Source: Methylobacterium oryzae
Lineage (GTDB): Bacteria > Pseudomonadota > Alphaproteobacteria > Rhizobiales > Beijerinckiaceae
Length of the DNA: 64,000 nt
Assembly: GCF_021398735.1 (NCBI RefSeq)
Contig: NZ_CP090349.1
Location: forward strand, 1,990,501 to 2,054,500
Direction of reading: 5' to 3'
The notes beneath the pieces were generated by a model that did not search any database, was not told where the DNA came from, and worked only from the letters and a program-made list of their open reading frames with translations. Below, one piece after another: positions 46,520 through 55,784 of this stretch; the first letter of the stretch is position 1, and each line of letters starts with the position of its first letter. A program made the position numbers and the translations under genes.

Positions 46520-47137
46520 TCAGGCGCGGCGCAGGACGGTCCAGAAAGCCGCGCCGGCCATGATCGCCGCGGCGCCGGGGTTCAGCCGCGCGCGAAAGGC
46601 CGGCCGCCGGAGAGACTCGCGCGCCCGCGCCGCCAGCGCCGCGTAGGGCGTCATCACGGCGAAGAGGATCGCGGCCGTGATGACGACGAGGGTGACGCAA
46701 TCCGCCGCCGTCACGCCCCGCAGATCGACGAGCGTTGGCAGGATCGCGAGGTAGAAGACGATCGTCTTCGGATTGCCCAAGGTGATGGTCAGCCCGGCGA
46801 CGAAGCTGGTCCACGGCCGGTCCCGCGATTCCCCCTCGACCCGGGCTGCGGCTCCGGCCGCGCGCCAGAGCCGGAACGCCAGGTAGGCCAGGTAGAGCGC
46901 CGCGCCGTAGCGGACGACGACGAAGACCGCCCCGAGCGCCTCTGCGATCAGCGACAGGCCGAAGATCGCGGCGGCGAGATAGGTCAGGTCGCCGAGGATC
47001 AGGCCGAGCGAGAAGGCCATCGCGGCGCCGAAACCGGCGCCCAGGGCCCGGGCGACGAGGGCGACGACGCCGGGCCCGGGGATCGCGGCAGCGACCCCGA
47101 GGGCCAGCGCGTAGGTCAGGAAGCCCGCGAGCGTCAT
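46520..47137 (-). CDS. LysE/RhtB-family amino-acid exporter
   Basis: 205 residues with about six membrane helices. The N-terminal AIPGPGVVALVARALGAGFGAAMAFSLGLILGD (cited by its ends) and the middle TLGNPKTIVFYLAILPTLVD are hallmarks of LysE/RhtB exporters of amino acids or derivatives. Convergent with ribB. Substrate unknown. Confidence 0.9.
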   Translation of the reverse strand: MTLAGFLTYALALGVAAAIPGPGVVALVARALGAGFGAAMAFSLGLILGDLTYLAAAIFGLSLIAEALGAVFVVVRYGAALYLAYLAFRLWRAAGAAARVEGESRDRPWTSFVAGLTITLGNPKTIVFYLAILPTLVDLRGVTAADCVTLVVITAAILFAVMTPYAALAARARESLRRPAFRARLNPGAAAIMAGAAFWTVLRRA

Positions 47138-47269
47138 CGAGCGGTGCCCGCGGCCGGGACGGGAATGCTCCGCAGGGGTGGGCGCAGACGGCTCCGTGGC
47201 GGCATGGCGGCGATCTCCTCCGAGACGCCGATTATCGCCTGCCGCCGGACGACCGCAACGCAGCCGCCG

Positions 47270-48199
47270 TCAGCGGCCCATCAGCGCGTCGACGTGGGCG
47301 GCCACCGACTTGCCGAGGCCCTCGAGGCTGTAGCCGCCCTCGAGGATCGAGACGACCCGGCCGCCCGCGCAGCGCTCGGCCAGGTCCATCAGGCGGCGGG
47401 TCGCCCAGCCGAAATCCTCGGCCTCCAGCCGCAGATTGGCGAGCGGGTCCAGCCGGTGCGCGTCGAAGCCGGCGGAGATCACGATCACGTCCGGCCGGAA
47501 CGCCTCCAGGCGGGAGAGGATGCCGGTCTCGAACGCCTCGCGGAACACCTCGCCGTCGTCGTTCGGCCGCAGCGGCACGTTGACGATCGTGTCCTTCTCG
47601 CCCCGCTCGGACGGCGATCCGGTCCCGGGATAGAGCGGCATCTGGTGGGTCGAGCAGTAGAGCACCGAGGCGTCGTTCCAGAAGATGTCCTGGCTGCCGT
47701 TGCCGTGGTGGACGTCCCAGTCCACGAGCGCCACCCGCTCGGCGCCGTGCTTCTTCCGGGCGTGCAGGGCCGCGATGGCGGCGTGGTTGAACAGGCAGAA
47801 GCCCATCGCGCGGGTCCGCTCCGCGTGGTGGCCGGGCGGGCGCATGGCCACGAAGGCGTTGCGGCACTCGCCGCCGACGACGGCGTCGACGGCGTGCATC
47901 CCGCCGCCCACGGCCCGCAGCGTCGCCTCGAGGCTGCCCGCCGACAGGATCGTGTCGGAATCGATGCCGACCATGCCGTGCTCGGGCACCGCCGCCACCA
48001 GCGCGTCCACGTACTCGCGCGGGTGCGCGAGGGTGACGGCCTCGATCTCGCCCCGGGGCGCCGTGGCCCGCACGAGGCCCGCGAAGCGCTCGTCCTCCAG
48101 GGCCCGCTCCACCGCGCGCATCCGGGCCGGTCGCTCCGGATGCCCCTCGGGGACCTCGTGATCGAAGCTGGCGGGATGGCTCACGTACAGGGTGGTCAC
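47270..48199 (-). CDS. Histone-deacetylase-family amidohydrolase
   Basis: 309 residues from GTG 48199, preceded by GGGAG. Zinc-amidohydrolase motifs: RPPGHHAERTRAMGFCLFNH near 135-154, zinc ligands in DWDVHHGNG, SAGFDAH, and the late ILEGGYSLEGL. Bacterial members deacetylate small acylated compounds such as acetylpolyamines or acetoin-pathway proteins. The substrate is not indicated by neighbours. Confidence 0.92.
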   Translation of the reverse strand: MTTLYVSHPASFDHEVPEGHPERPARMRAVERALEDERFAGLVRATAPRGEIEAVTLAHPREYVDALVAAVPEHGMVGIDSDTILSAGSLEATLRAVGGGMHAVDAVVGGECRNAFVAMRPPGHHAERTRAMGFCLFNHAAIAALHARKKHGAERVALVDWDVHHGNGSQDIFWNDASVLYCSTHQMPLYPGTGSPSERGEKDTIVNVPLRPNDDGEVFREAFETGILSRLEAFRPDVIVISAGFDAHRLDPLANLRLEAEDFGWATRRLMDLAERCAGGRVVSILEGGYSLEGLGKSVAAHVDALMGR

Positions 48200-48390
48200 G
48201 AGGGTCGCTCCCGGGATGCTCGCCTGTCGCGCACCGGCAACAGGAGCCGGCAATGTGCCACGGGCCCAACGCGCGGACTACGGCGGGGTGCCGTTGCCCC
48301 CTTATGGTTGCGTGATTCTTCCACGGGACGGACCCGGATCGGCGATCCGCGCGCCCCGTCCGCGGCCGCGACGACCTTCGAGGCGGGGAT

Positions 48391-48969
48391 ATGCGCATTA
48401 TCTCGGGACTCGGCTGCGCCCTGCTGCTGGCGGGCTGCACCTTCAAGGGCGTGCCCGATCCGGCGCTCTCGGCCCGCGACGCCGAGTACATGGCCCTGGT
48501 GCCCGAGGCCGAGTTCGATCCGCACTTCGCCCGCTACGAGATCGCCGACCCGACCCGGGAAGCGCCCGGCACGATCGTCGTCGAGACCAAGGAGCGCCAG
48601 CTCTACCTCGTCCTGCCGAACGGCCGGGCGATGCGCTACGGCGTGTCGGTGGGCGACGAGGCGTATGGCTGGACCGGCACGGCCCGGATCGACCGCAAGG
48701 CGGAGTGGCCGGCCTGGAACCCGCCGGCCGAGATGATCCGGCGCTGGCCGCACGTCCACGCCATGCAGGGCGGCCCGATGAACCCGCTCGGCGCCCGCGC
48801 CCTGTACCTGTCGGATCGCGGTCGGGACACGCTCTACCGGATCCACGGCACGAACGAGCCCGAGAAGATCGGCCAGGCGGTCTCCTCGGGCTGCATCCGA
48901 ATGCGCAACATCGACGTGGTCGACCTCTACAACCGGGTGCCCGTGGGAGCCACGGTCATCGTCCGGTAA
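48391..48969 (+). CDS. L,D-transpeptidase (YkuD domain) lipoprotein
   Basis: 192 residues. Lipoprotein signal with lipobox LAGC and Cys16. YkuD domain from about residue 60 with catalytic HGTNEPEKIGQAVSSGCIRM, containing the His and the Ser-x-Gly-Cys nucleophile. It forms 3-3 peptidoglycan cross-links or attaches proteins to the wall in the periplasm. About 190 bases upstream separate it from the divergent HDAC-like gene. Confidence 0.93.
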   Translation: MRIISGLGCALLLAGCTFKGVPDPALSARDAEYMALVPEAEFDPHFARYEIADPTREAPGTIVVETKERQLYLVLPNGRAMRYGVSVGDEAYGWTGTARIDRKAEWPAWNPPAEMIRRWPHVHAMQGGPMNPLGARALYLSDRGRDTLYRIHGTNEPEKIGQAVSSGCIRMRNIDVVDLYNRVPVGATVIVR

Positions 48970-49018
48970 CGCAACCGGTCAACGTCCCAATAAGCCTGCT
49001 TGCTCGGGGGGTGTTTAC

Positions 49019-49034
49019 CTGAACTTCCGTTCAG
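49019..49034. promoter_or_regulatory. Short inverted repeat before the 49132 gene
   Basis: CTGAAC-TTCC-GTTCAG is a perfect 6-bp inverted repeat with a 4-base spacer, about 100 bases before the start codon. It may be an operator or a small hairpin. Confidence 0.3.
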
Positions 49035-49131
49035 ATCTCGCCATTAACCTCTGGAAGGGGAGCGGTCCCGTAAGTTGAAGACACACAGGGACTAGAGCCG
49101 ACCGCAACAAAGGTCGGGGAGGCAGGCGATC

Positions 49132-49572
49132 ATGACCACCATTTCCGTTCAACAGTTCTGCAACCATGCTGTCTCGGCCGGCACGATCAGCGACGAGGAC
49201 CTGCTCGTCCTGAAGCGCGAGGTTCTCCCGGACGGCCTCATGAACCGCGAGGAGGCCGACCTCCTGATCGCCCTCGAGCGGGCGGTGATCGGTTCCGACG
49301 CCTTCGCCGACTTCCTGGTCGCCTCGGTCGTCGACTTCGCCGTGTGGGGCTCGCGCCCGACCGGCTACATCGACCGCGACGTCGCCGCGTGGCTCGCCGC
49401 CTCGCTCAGCGGCCGCGACGGCCCGAGCGCGGTGGGTGCCCGGATCGCCATGGAAGTCGTCCGCGAGGCCGAGAGCAGCGCCGAATCACTGGTGGCCTTC
49501 GCCCTCGAGGCCAACCGTCGCGCCCGCGACACGGTCCAGGCCCCGCGCATGACCTTCGCCCTGGCCGCCTGA
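49132..49572 (+). CDS. Hypothetical protein
   Basis: 146 residues, soluble and mostly helical, beginning after a good GGAGG site. Motifs such as DEDLLVLKREVLPDGLMNREEADLLIALERAV recall the N-terminus of co-chaperone-like DUFs, but I do not recognise the family. A stretch with Trp (DFAVWGSRPTGYIDRDVAAWLAASL, cited by ends) is notable. It is 100 bases upstream of the carboxylase gene, same strand. Confidence 0.75.
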   Translation: MTTISVQQFCNHAVSAGTISDEDLLVLKREVLPDGLMNREEADLLIALERAVIGSDAFADFLVASVVDFAVWGSRPTGYIDRDVAAWLAASLSGRDGPSAVGARIAMEVVREAESSAESLVAFALEANRRARDTVQAPRMTFALAA

Positions 49573-49672
49573 GCCTCAGACCAAGGCGCAGCTTCCGTCG
49601 GCGGCGCAACTGATCTATCGGGACAGTCAAGCCGGTGCGCAATCCGGCGATCTCGAAAGCAGTGCGCCAGCG

Positions 49673-51676
49673 ATGTTCGACAAGATCCTGATTGCCAACC
49701 GGGGTGAGATCGCCTGCCGGGTGATCAAGACGGCCCGGAGGATGGGCATCAAGACCGTAGCGGTCTACTCGGATGCCGATCGCGACGCCGTGCACGTCGC
49801 CATGGCCGACGAGGCCGTGCATATCGGGCCCGCTGCCGCCTCCGAATCGTACCTCGTGATCGAGAAGATCGTCGAGGCCTGCAAGAAGACCGGCGCCCAG
49901 GCCGTCCATCCGGGATACGGCTTCCTCTCCGAGCGCGAGGCCTTCCCGAAGGCGCTCGAGGCCGCCGGCATCGTGTTCATCGGCCCCAACCCGGGGGCCA
50001 TCGCCGCCATGGGCGACAAGATCGAGTCGAAGAAGGCGGCGGCCGCCGCCGAGGTCTCGACGGTTCCGGGCTTCCTCGGCGTGATCGAATCACCCGAGCA
50101 CGCCAGGAAGATCGCCGACGAGATCGGTTACCCGGTGATGATCAAGGCCTCCGCGGGCGGCGGCGGCAAGGGGATGCGCATCGCCTACTCGGGCGAGGAA
50201 GTGGCGGAGGGCTTCGCCCGCGCCAAGTCGGAGGCGGCCTCCTCCTTCGGCGACGACCGCGTCTTCATCGAGAAGTTCATCACCGACCCGCGCCACATCG
50301 AGATCCAGCTGATCGGCGACAAGCACGGCAACGTCGTCTACCTCGGCGAGCGCGAGTGCTCGATCCAGCGCCGTAACCAGAAAGTGATCGAGGAGGCGCC
50401 GTCGCCGCTCCTCGACAAGAAGACCCGCCGCAAGATGGGCGAGCAGGCCGTCGCGCTCGCCAAGGCGGTGAACTACGATTCGGCCGGCACGGTCGAGTTC
50501 GTCGCCGGGCAGGACAAGTCCTTCTACTTCCTGGAGATGAACACCCGTCTGCAGGTCGAGCATCCGGTCACCGAGATGATCACCGGCCTCGACCTCGTCG
50601 AGCTGATGATCCGCGTCGCGGCCGGCGAGAAGCTGCCGATCACCCAGGACGACGTGAAGCTGAACGGCTGGGCGGTCGAGAGCCGCGTCTACGCCGAGGA
50701 CCCGACCCGCAACTTCCTGCCCTCGATCGGTCGGCTGACCACCTACCGTCCGCCGGAGGAGGGCCAGCAGGGCACGGCGATCATCCGCAACGATACCGGC
50801 GTGGAGGAGGGCGGCGAGATCGCCATCCACTACGACCCGATGATCGCCAAGCTGGTCTCCTGGGCGCCGACCCGGGCCGAGGCGATCGCCGCGCAGGGCG
50901 AGGCCCTCGACGCCTTCGCCATCGACGGCATCCGCCACAACATCCCGTTCCTCTCGGCGCTGATGGCCCATCCGCGCTGGCAGGAGGGTCGGCTGTCCAC
51001 AGGCTTCATCGCCGAGGAATTCCCCGAGGGTTTCACGGCTCCGGAGCCCGCCGGCCCGGTGGCGATCCGCATGATGGCGGCGGCGGCGGCGATCGACCAC
51101 AAGCTCAACCAGCGCAAGCGCGGCATCTCCGGGCAGATGCGCGCGCCCGGCCTCTTCGCCTTCGAGCGTGAGCGCGTGGTGATCCTGGCGGGTCAATCCT
51201 TCCCGGTGACGGTCGAGCCGGAGGGCGAGGACATCCTCGTCACCCGCGACGACGGCACGGCGCTCACGGTGGCGAGCGCCTGGCGCCCGGGCGAGCCGGT
51301 CTGGATCGGCACGATCGGCTCGGAGCGCGTGGCGATCCAGGTGCGCAGCCTGCTCAACGGCGTGTTCCTGCAGCACGCCGGCGCGGCCGCCGAGGCCCGG
51401 GTCTACACCCGCCGCGAGGCGGAGCTCGCCGCCCTGATGCCGGTGAAGGAGCAGGCCGGCTCGGGCAAGCAGGTGCTCTGCCCGATGCCCGGCCTCGTGA
51501 AGCAGATCCTCGTCACCGAGGGCCAGGAGGTGAAGAACGGCGAGCCGATCGCGGTCGTCGAGGCCATGAAGATGGAGAACGTCCTCCGCGCCGAGCGCGA
51601 CGCGACGGTGGGGAAGATCCACGCCAAGGAGGGCGACAGCCTCGCGGTCGACGCGGTGATCCTGGAATTCGCCTGA
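49673..51676 (+). CDS. pccA: Propionyl-CoA (acyl-CoA) carboxylase, biotin carboxylase/BCCP subunit
   Basis: 667 residues. Biotin carboxylase N-domain (MFDKILIANRGEIACRVI), ATP-grasp with KASAGGGGKGMRIA, ECSIQRRNQKVIEEAPSP and FLEMNTRLQVEHPVTE, a BT linker domain, and the C-terminal biotinyl domain with EAMKMEN (Lys is biotinylated). Length and fused BCCP match PccA rather than AccC. It carboxylates propionyl-CoA in the ethylmalonyl-CoA pathway route used by methylotrophs; the beta subunit is not in the window. Confidence 0.9.
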   Translation: MFDKILIANRGEIACRVIKTARRMGIKTVAVYSDADRDAVHVAMADEAVHIGPAAASESYLVIEKIVEACKKTGAQAVHPGYGFLSEREAFPKALEAAGIVFIGPNPGAIAAMGDKIESKKAAAAAEVSTVPGFLGVIESPEHARKIADEIGYPVMIKASAGGGGKGMRIAYSGEEVAEGFARAKSEAASSFGDDRVFIEKFITDPRHIEIQLIGDKHGNVVYLGERECSIQRRNQKVIEEAPSPLLDKKTRRKMGEQAVALAKAVNYDSAGTVEFVAGQDKSFYFLEMNTRLQVEHPVTEMITGLDLVELMIRVAAGEKLPITQDDVKLNGWAVESRVYAEDPTRNFLPSIGRLTTYRPPEEGQQGTAIIRNDTGVEEGGEIAIHYDPMIAKLVSWAPTRAEAIAAQGEALDAFAIDGIRHNIPFLSALMAHPRWQEGRLSTGFIAEEFPEGFTAPEPAGPVAIRMMAAAAAIDHKLNQRKRGISGQMRAPGLFAFERERVVILAGQSFPVTVEPEGEDILVTRDDGTALTVASAWRPGEPVWIGTIGSERVAIQVRSLLNGVFLQHAGAAAEARVYTRREAELAALMPVKEQAGSGKQVLCPMPGLVKQILVTEGQEVKNGEPIAVVEAMKMENVLRAERDATVGKIHAKEGDSLAVDAVILEFA

Positions 51677-51704
51677 TCGCGGGGCACGCGTCGCGCTCGC
51701 GGCC

Positions 51705-52055
51705 GTGACTACGGTTCACAATGAGCAGACCAAGCTGCTGGCGACGGCGCTGAACAACATCGCGGTTGCCTACGTCGTCATCGGCTTCGTCACGCCGATG
51801 ACGGCCGCGAGCTTCGGTGTGCCGAGTGCACCGGCGCTGCGCGTCGAGAACGCGATCTTCACGCTCGTTTGGCTGGGGACCGGCTGCGCAGTACTGTTAC
51901 GGTGCGAGGCGTGCCCTCCAGAGCCTGAAGCCGTGAACTACGACTGGATCTTCGTAACGTTCGGCATTCCGGCGATCACGCTGGCGATCGCCTACGCGGC
52001 CGTGCGCGCGAACGAGCGGGCCGCGCAGCGCCTCGATCCCCCAGCGGGCGAGTAG
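51705..52055 (+). CDS. Hypothetical membrane protein
   Basis: 116 residues from GTG 51705, with about three hydrophobic segments (IAVAYVVIGFVTPM, IFTLVWLGTGCAVLL, FVTFGIPAITLAIAYAAV). Family not recognised. It follows pccA by 28 bases, so it may be in the same transcript. Confidence 0.65.
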   Translation: MTTVHNEQTKLLATALNNIAVAYVVIGFVTPMTAASFGVPSAPALRVENAIFTLVWLGTGCAVLLRCEACPPEPEAVNYDWIFVTFGIPAITLAIAYAAVRANERAAQRLDPPAGE

Positions 52056-52072
52056 GCTCTCACAGCTCCGGC

Positions 52073-52504
52073 ATGCCCCTCTATTTCGCCTACGGCGCCA
52101 ACATGGATGCCGCCGCGATGGCGCTGCGCTGCCCGGTTTCGCGGCTGATCGGCGGCGGACATCTGCCGAACCACCGCTTCATCATCATGCGCGAGGGCTA
52201 CGCGTCGGTCGTGCCCGATCGAAGGCGCACCGTCTGGGGCGTCCTGTGGGAACTCGCTCCCGACGACATCCCGGCCCTCGACCGCTACGAGGGCGTCGCC
52301 GGGGGGCTCTACACCAAGGCGGCGCTGCCGGTCCGCACCGGGGAGGGCGTCAAGCGCGCCCTGATCTATCGCGGATGCTCGACCGCGCCCGGCCGTCCGA
52401 GGCCCGGATACCTGGAGGCGGTCGTCGCGGCGGCGCGCGCGGCGCAGCTGCCGCCCGCCTATCTTCGGGAACTCGGCACCTGGGCCCGCGGCCTGCCCGC
52501 CTGA
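52073..52504 (+). CDS. Gamma-glutamylcyclotransferase-family protein
   Basis: 143 residues with the GGCT/BtrG fold: FAYGANMD at 5-12 and ALDRYEGV with the catalytic Glu near 76. The family cleaves gamma-glutamylamines or glutathione fragments, giving 5-oxoproline. It follows the small membrane gene by 17 bases. Exact substrate unknown. Confidence 0.85.
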   Translation: MPLYFAYGANMDAAAMALRCPVSRLIGGGHLPNHRFIIMREGYASVVPDRRRTVWGVLWELAPDDIPALDRYEGVAGGLYTKAALPVRTGEGVKRALIYRGCSTAPGRPRPGYLEAVVAAARAAQLPPAYLRELGTWARGLPA

Positions 52505-52650
52505 GCGTCGCGCAGTTGGTACGCGACATGCTTGCCCACGAGCGAGCTGGAGGGCGAGCGGCAGCACCGCGCCCGTCCGGCCATCCGTGATTGCGCGGCG
52601 CGCCCGTCGGTCAACGACGATCGGCGTGCGTTCGCGAGGGAGAGTTGTGC

Positions 52651-53499
52651 ATGTCGTATCTGGCGCCCGCCGATTTCGTGAAGAAGGCCGTCGATGCCGG
52701 TGAGGCGAAGGTCTTCATGGCTACCAAGGACACGTTCATCCGAGCCTACATGGCCGGCGCGATCCTGGCGCTCGCCGCCGCCTTCGCGGTGAGCGTCAAC
52801 CAGGCGACCGGCCAGCCGCTGGTCGCGGCGCTGCTGTTCCCGGTCGGCTTCTCGATGCTGTACCTGCTCGGCTACGACCTGTTCACCGGCGTCTGCGTGC
52901 TCACGCCGCTCGCCCTCATCGACAAGCGCCCCGGCGTCACCGTGGCCGGCGTCGCCCGCAACTGGGTGCTGGTCTTCTTCGGCAACTTCGCGGGCGCCCT
53001 GACCACCGCGGTGATGATGTCGATCGTCTTCACCTTCGGCTTCGCCACCGAGCCGAACGCCGTCGGCAAGCTCATCGCCGGGATCGGCGAGGCGCGCACC
53101 CTCGGCTACGAGAAGTACGGCGCCTCGGGGATGCTGACGCTCTTCGTCCGCGCCATGCTGTGCAACTGGATGGTCTCGACCGGCGTCATCGGCGCCATGC
53201 TGTCGACCTCGGTGCCCGGCAAGGTCATCGCGATGTGGATGCCGATCACGGTGTTCTTCTTCATGACCTTCGAGCACTCGGTGGTGAACATGTTCCTGTT
53301 CCCGTCGGCGATCCTCATGGGCGGCCACCTCACGGTGATGGACTACCTGCTCTGGAACGAGATCCCGACGCTGATCGGGAACATCGTGGGCGGCATCGCC
53401 TTCACGGGCCTGATGCTCTACTCCACGCATGTCCGCACCGGCGCGACGCGGACCCCGGCCCTCGGTGCCGGCATGCGTCGCCCGATCGCGGCCGAGTGA
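52651..53499 (+). CDS. Formate/nitrite transporter (FocA/NirC family)
   Basis: 282 residues, start at ATG 52651 with GGGAGAG seven bases upstream. Family features: LAPADFVKKAVDAGEAKV at 4-21, AGAILALAAAFAVSVNQATG, omega-loop region LLFPVGFSMLYLLGYDLFTG, the NWVLVFFGNFAGALTTAV helix and the FEHSVVNMFLF segment. It is a pentameric channel for formate or nitrite. With oxalate-to-formate genes elsewhere in the window, formate is the likelier cargo. A strong hairpin follows. Confidence 0.9.
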   Translation: MSYLAPADFVKKAVDAGEAKVFMATKDTFIRAYMAGAILALAAAFAVSVNQATGQPLVAALLFPVGFSMLYLLGYDLFTGVCVLTPLALIDKRPGVTVAGVARNWVLVFFGNFAGALTTAVMMSIVFTFGFATEPNAVGKLIAGIGEARTLGYEKYGASGMLTLFVRAMLCNWMVSTGVIGAMLSTSVPGKVIAMWMPITVFFFMTFEHSVVNMFLFPSAILMGGHLTVMDYLLWNEIPTLIGNIVGGIAFTGLMLYSTHVRTGATRTPALGAGMRRPIAAE

Positions 53500-53508
53500 G
53501 GCCATCCC

Positions 53509-53531
53509 GGCCCGCGCCGCCGGCGCGGGCC
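53509..53531. terminator. Terminator hairpin after the FocA-type gene
   Basis: GGCCCGCGCC (53509-53518) and GGCGCGGGCC (53522-53531) form a perfect 10-bp stem with a 3-base loop, 10 bases past the stop codon. Confidence 0.7.
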
Positions 53532-53554
53532 CATCCAGGCGAGACCGCGCCCGC

Positions 53555-53839
53555 ATGAGCGAGACCCGGACGATCTCCGTCATCGTCACCGGTCGCGTCC
53601 AGGGCGTGTCCTACCGGGCCTGGACGCAGTCCGAGGCCCGCGCCCGCGGCCTCGCCGGCTCCGTGCGCAATCGCGACGACGGCACGGTCGAGGCGGTCTT
53701 CAGCGGCGCGCCGGAGGCCGTGGCGGAGATGGCGGCCCTGTGCCGGTCGGGTCCGCCGGGTGCGCGCGTGACCGACGTGGCCGCGCGGGACGGCGGCGAC
53801 GTGCCGCGCGACGGCGAATTCCGGATCCTGCGCGACTGA
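53555..53839 (+). CDS. acyP: Acylphosphatase
   Basis: 94 residues. The active-site loop VTGRVQGVSYRAWTQSEA has the conserved Arg and Gln/Gly pattern, and VRNRDDGTVEAVFSG carries the catalytic Asn. It hydrolyses acyl phosphates such as acetyl or carbamoyl phosphate. Start at ATG 53555. It is followed by a hairpin at 53879. Confidence 0.93.
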   Translation: MSETRTISVIVTGRVQGVSYRAWTQSEARARGLAGSVRNRDDGTVEAVFSGAPEAVAEMAALCRSGPPGARVTDVAARDGGDVPRDGEFRILRD

Positions 53840-53878
53840 GATCGCCGCGGCGGGTTCAGCGCGCGCCCGCGGACTGGT

Positions 53879-53909
53879 ATGGCGGATGGCCCCTTCGCGT
53901 ATCCGCCAT
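53879..53909. terminator. Hairpin between acylphosphatase and DUF599 genes
   Basis: ATGGCGGAT (53879-53887) and ATCCGCCAT (53901-53909) pair perfectly over 9 bp with a 13-base loop. It spans an alternative ATG at 53886 and supports the downstream start at 53919. It could terminate acyP or lie in the leader of the DUF599 gene. Confidence 0.5.
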
Positions 53910-53918
53910 CCGGAGACC

Positions 53919-54692
53919 ATGACCGACCTGTCCGCCGGCAGCGCCGCCTTCTCGCATCTCGATCTCGCGGCGCTGCTCTACTTCGTCCTCGCCTGGATCG
54001 CCTACGGCCTGTCCGTCGGCCGGCTGCGCGGCAGGATGGTCTCCCTCAGCCAGATCATGAACGGCCACCGGGCCAACTGGGCGCGCCAGGTCATCGGCCG
54101 CGACAACCGGGTGGTCGACACGCAGATCAACGCCTCGCTGCAGAACGGTACGGCCTTCTTCGCCTCGACTTCGCTCATCGCGCTGGGTTCCGTCCTGACC
54201 CTGTCGCGCTCCGGGGACGACGTCCTGAACCTGTTCGCCACGCTGCCCTTCGGGACGGTGGCCAATCGCCTGACCTGGGAGCTGAAGGTCGCCGGCCTCG
54301 CGCTGATCTTCGTCTACGCGTTCTTCAAATTCGCCTGGGCCTACAGGCTGTTCAATTACACGGCGATCCTGCTGGGCGCCGTGCCGCACAAGGGGTCCGG
54401 CACGAGCGACGTCGAGATGCTGCGGGCGGTGCGGCGGCTCGCGGCCATGAACGTCAGCGCCGGGCGGCACTTCGCCCGCGGTCAGCGCGCGTTCTTTTTC
54501 GCGCTGGCCTATCTCGGCTGGTTCATCAGCCCCTACGTGCTGTTCGTCTCGACGACGGCCGTCGTGATCATCATGTGGCGCCGCCAGTTTGCCTCGGAGA
54601 TCCGCAAGGCTCTCCTCGAAGCCGGGGAGGGGCCCCACGAGGGACCGCTCGAGGCGCCGCTCCTGTCGCCCGCCGAAGAGGCCCGCACATGA
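53919..54692 (+). CDS. DUF599 family membrane protein
   Basis: 257 residues with about four hydrophobic segments (about 14-32, 95-115, 140-160, 205-230). The motif MNGHRANWARQVIGRDNRVVDTQINASLQNGTAFFASTSL (cited by its ends) and LFNYTAILLGAVP is characteristic of DUF599, which has no known function. Start at ATG 53919; 53886 is the alternative. The stop overlaps the next start (ATGA). Confidence 0.85.
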   Translation: MTDLSAGSAAFSHLDLAALLYFVLAWIAYGLSVGRLRGRMVSLSQIMNGHRANWARQVIGRDNRVVDTQINASLQNGTAFFASTSLIALGSVLTLSRSGDDVLNLFATLPFGTVANRLTWELKVAGLALIFVYAFFKFAWAYRLFNYTAILLGAVPHKGSGTSDVEMLRAVRRLAAMNVSAGRHFARGQRAFFFALAYLGWFISPYVLFVSTTAVVIIMWRRQFASEIRKALLEAGEGPHEGPLEAPLLSPAEEART

Positions 54693-55015
54693 CCGACCCA
54701 CGACCCGACGACGCCGCGATCGAGACGGCGATGCTGCGCCTCGTGGCCGAGCGCGGCGCCGACAAGACCGTCTGCCCCTCGGAGGTCGCCCGCGCCCTCG
54801 GCGGCCCGCACCCGGACGGCTGGGGCCCGCTGATGCAGCCTGTGCGCCGGGTCGCGGTGCGGCTCGCCCATGCCGGGCGGATCGCGATCCTGCGGAAGGG
54901 GAAGCCCGTCGACCCGGACGATTTCCGCGGGATCTACCGCCTGTCGCTGCCGACCTCCGATGCGGCCTCGGAAGCCCCCCTGGAATCCGGTCCCGGCAGC
55001 CAGTCCGGCGTGTAG
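54689..55015 (+). CDS. DUF3253 family protein
   Basis: 108 residues. The pattern CPSEVARALGG, WGPLMQPVRRVAVRLAHAGRIAILRKGKPVDPDDFRGIYRL (both cited by ends) is DUF3253, a winged-helix-like domain of unknown function. It is translationally coupled to the DUF599 gene and its end overlaps the convergent DUF218 gene by 82 bases. Confidence 0.85.
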   Translation: MTDPRPDDAAIETAMLRLVAERGADKTVCPSEVARALGGPHPDGWGPLMQPVRRVAVRLAHAGRIAILRKGKPVDPDDFRGIYRLSLPTSDAASEAPLESGPGSQSGV

Positions 55016-55779
55016 CCGGACAGGCGATAGGCGACGAGGCCGATCCACTCCTTCACGGCCAGGTCGAACTGGAGCAGCCCGTCCGACGCGAAGCCGTGGA
55101 AATGCGCGACGTCGCCCCAGCCGCGGGTCCGGTAATCCACCGGGAACGCGTCCACCGCGAATCCGGCCTGGCGGAAGCAGCCGACCGCCCGGGGCATGTG
55201 CCAGGCCGAGGTCACGAGCAGCCAGCGCTCGCCGGGCTTCGGCTGCACCAGGGCCGCCGAGAAGGCGGCGTTCTCGTGGGTGTTGCGTGAGCGGTTCTCC
55301 AGGATAAGGCGCGTCCGCGGAACGCCGATCACGTCCGCCTGCCGGCTCACGATGTCGGCTTCGGCCATGCCGCCCGCGATGAAGCCGCTGCCGCCGGAGA
55401 AGACCAGCCGCGCCGCCGGGTAGCGCCGGGCGAGGTCGGCGAGATAGATCGGCCGCTCGCCGGCATCGTTGACGACGATCTGGCGACGCGCCTCCGAGAG
55501 GCCCGTCTCGATGCCGCCGCCCAGCACGATGATCCCGGCCGGGGCCGGCCCGTCATCCGGATAGGCGGGGAAGCGCTGCTCGAGGGGGATCAGGGCCACG
55601 TCCGACAGGGGCGCCAGCCCGGCCGCGCCGAGCAGCAGGGTGCCGAGCAGCGCCAGACCGAGGCCGGCCCTCCGCCACCGCGTCACCGCCGCGACGGCGA
55701 TCCCGAGCAGGATCGCGAAGATGCAGAAGTTCGACGGGGTGATCAGGAAGAAGATCACCTTCGAGACGGGGAAGAACAC
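54934..55779 (-). CDS. YdcF/ElyC-like DUF218 membrane protein
   Basis: 281 residues from GTG 55779, 5 bases downstream of the RraA-like stop. Two N-terminal membrane helices (about 8-30 and 39-58) and a DUF218 domain: GIIVLGGGIETG near 82-93, VFSGGSGF, ENRSRNTHENA and LVTSAWHMPRAV. ElyC acts in envelope biogenesis; YdcF-type members bind SAM-like ligands. The last 27 codons lie antisense to the DUF3253 gene end. Confidence 0.88.
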   Translation of the reverse strand: MFFPVSKVIFFLITPSNFCIFAILLGIAVAAVTRWRRAGLGLALLGTLLLGAAGLAPLSDVALIPLEQRFPAYPDDGPAPAGIIVLGGGIETGLSEARRQIVVNDAGERPIYLADLARRYPAARLVFSGGSGFIAGGMAEADIVSRQADVIGVPRTRLILENRSRNTHENAAFSAALVQPKPGERWLLVTSAWHMPRAVGCFRQAGFAVDAFPVDYRTRGWGDVAHFHGFASDGLLQFDLAVKEWIGLVAYRLSGYTPDWLPGPDSRGASEAASEVGSDRR

Positions 55780-55784
55780 GGTGC

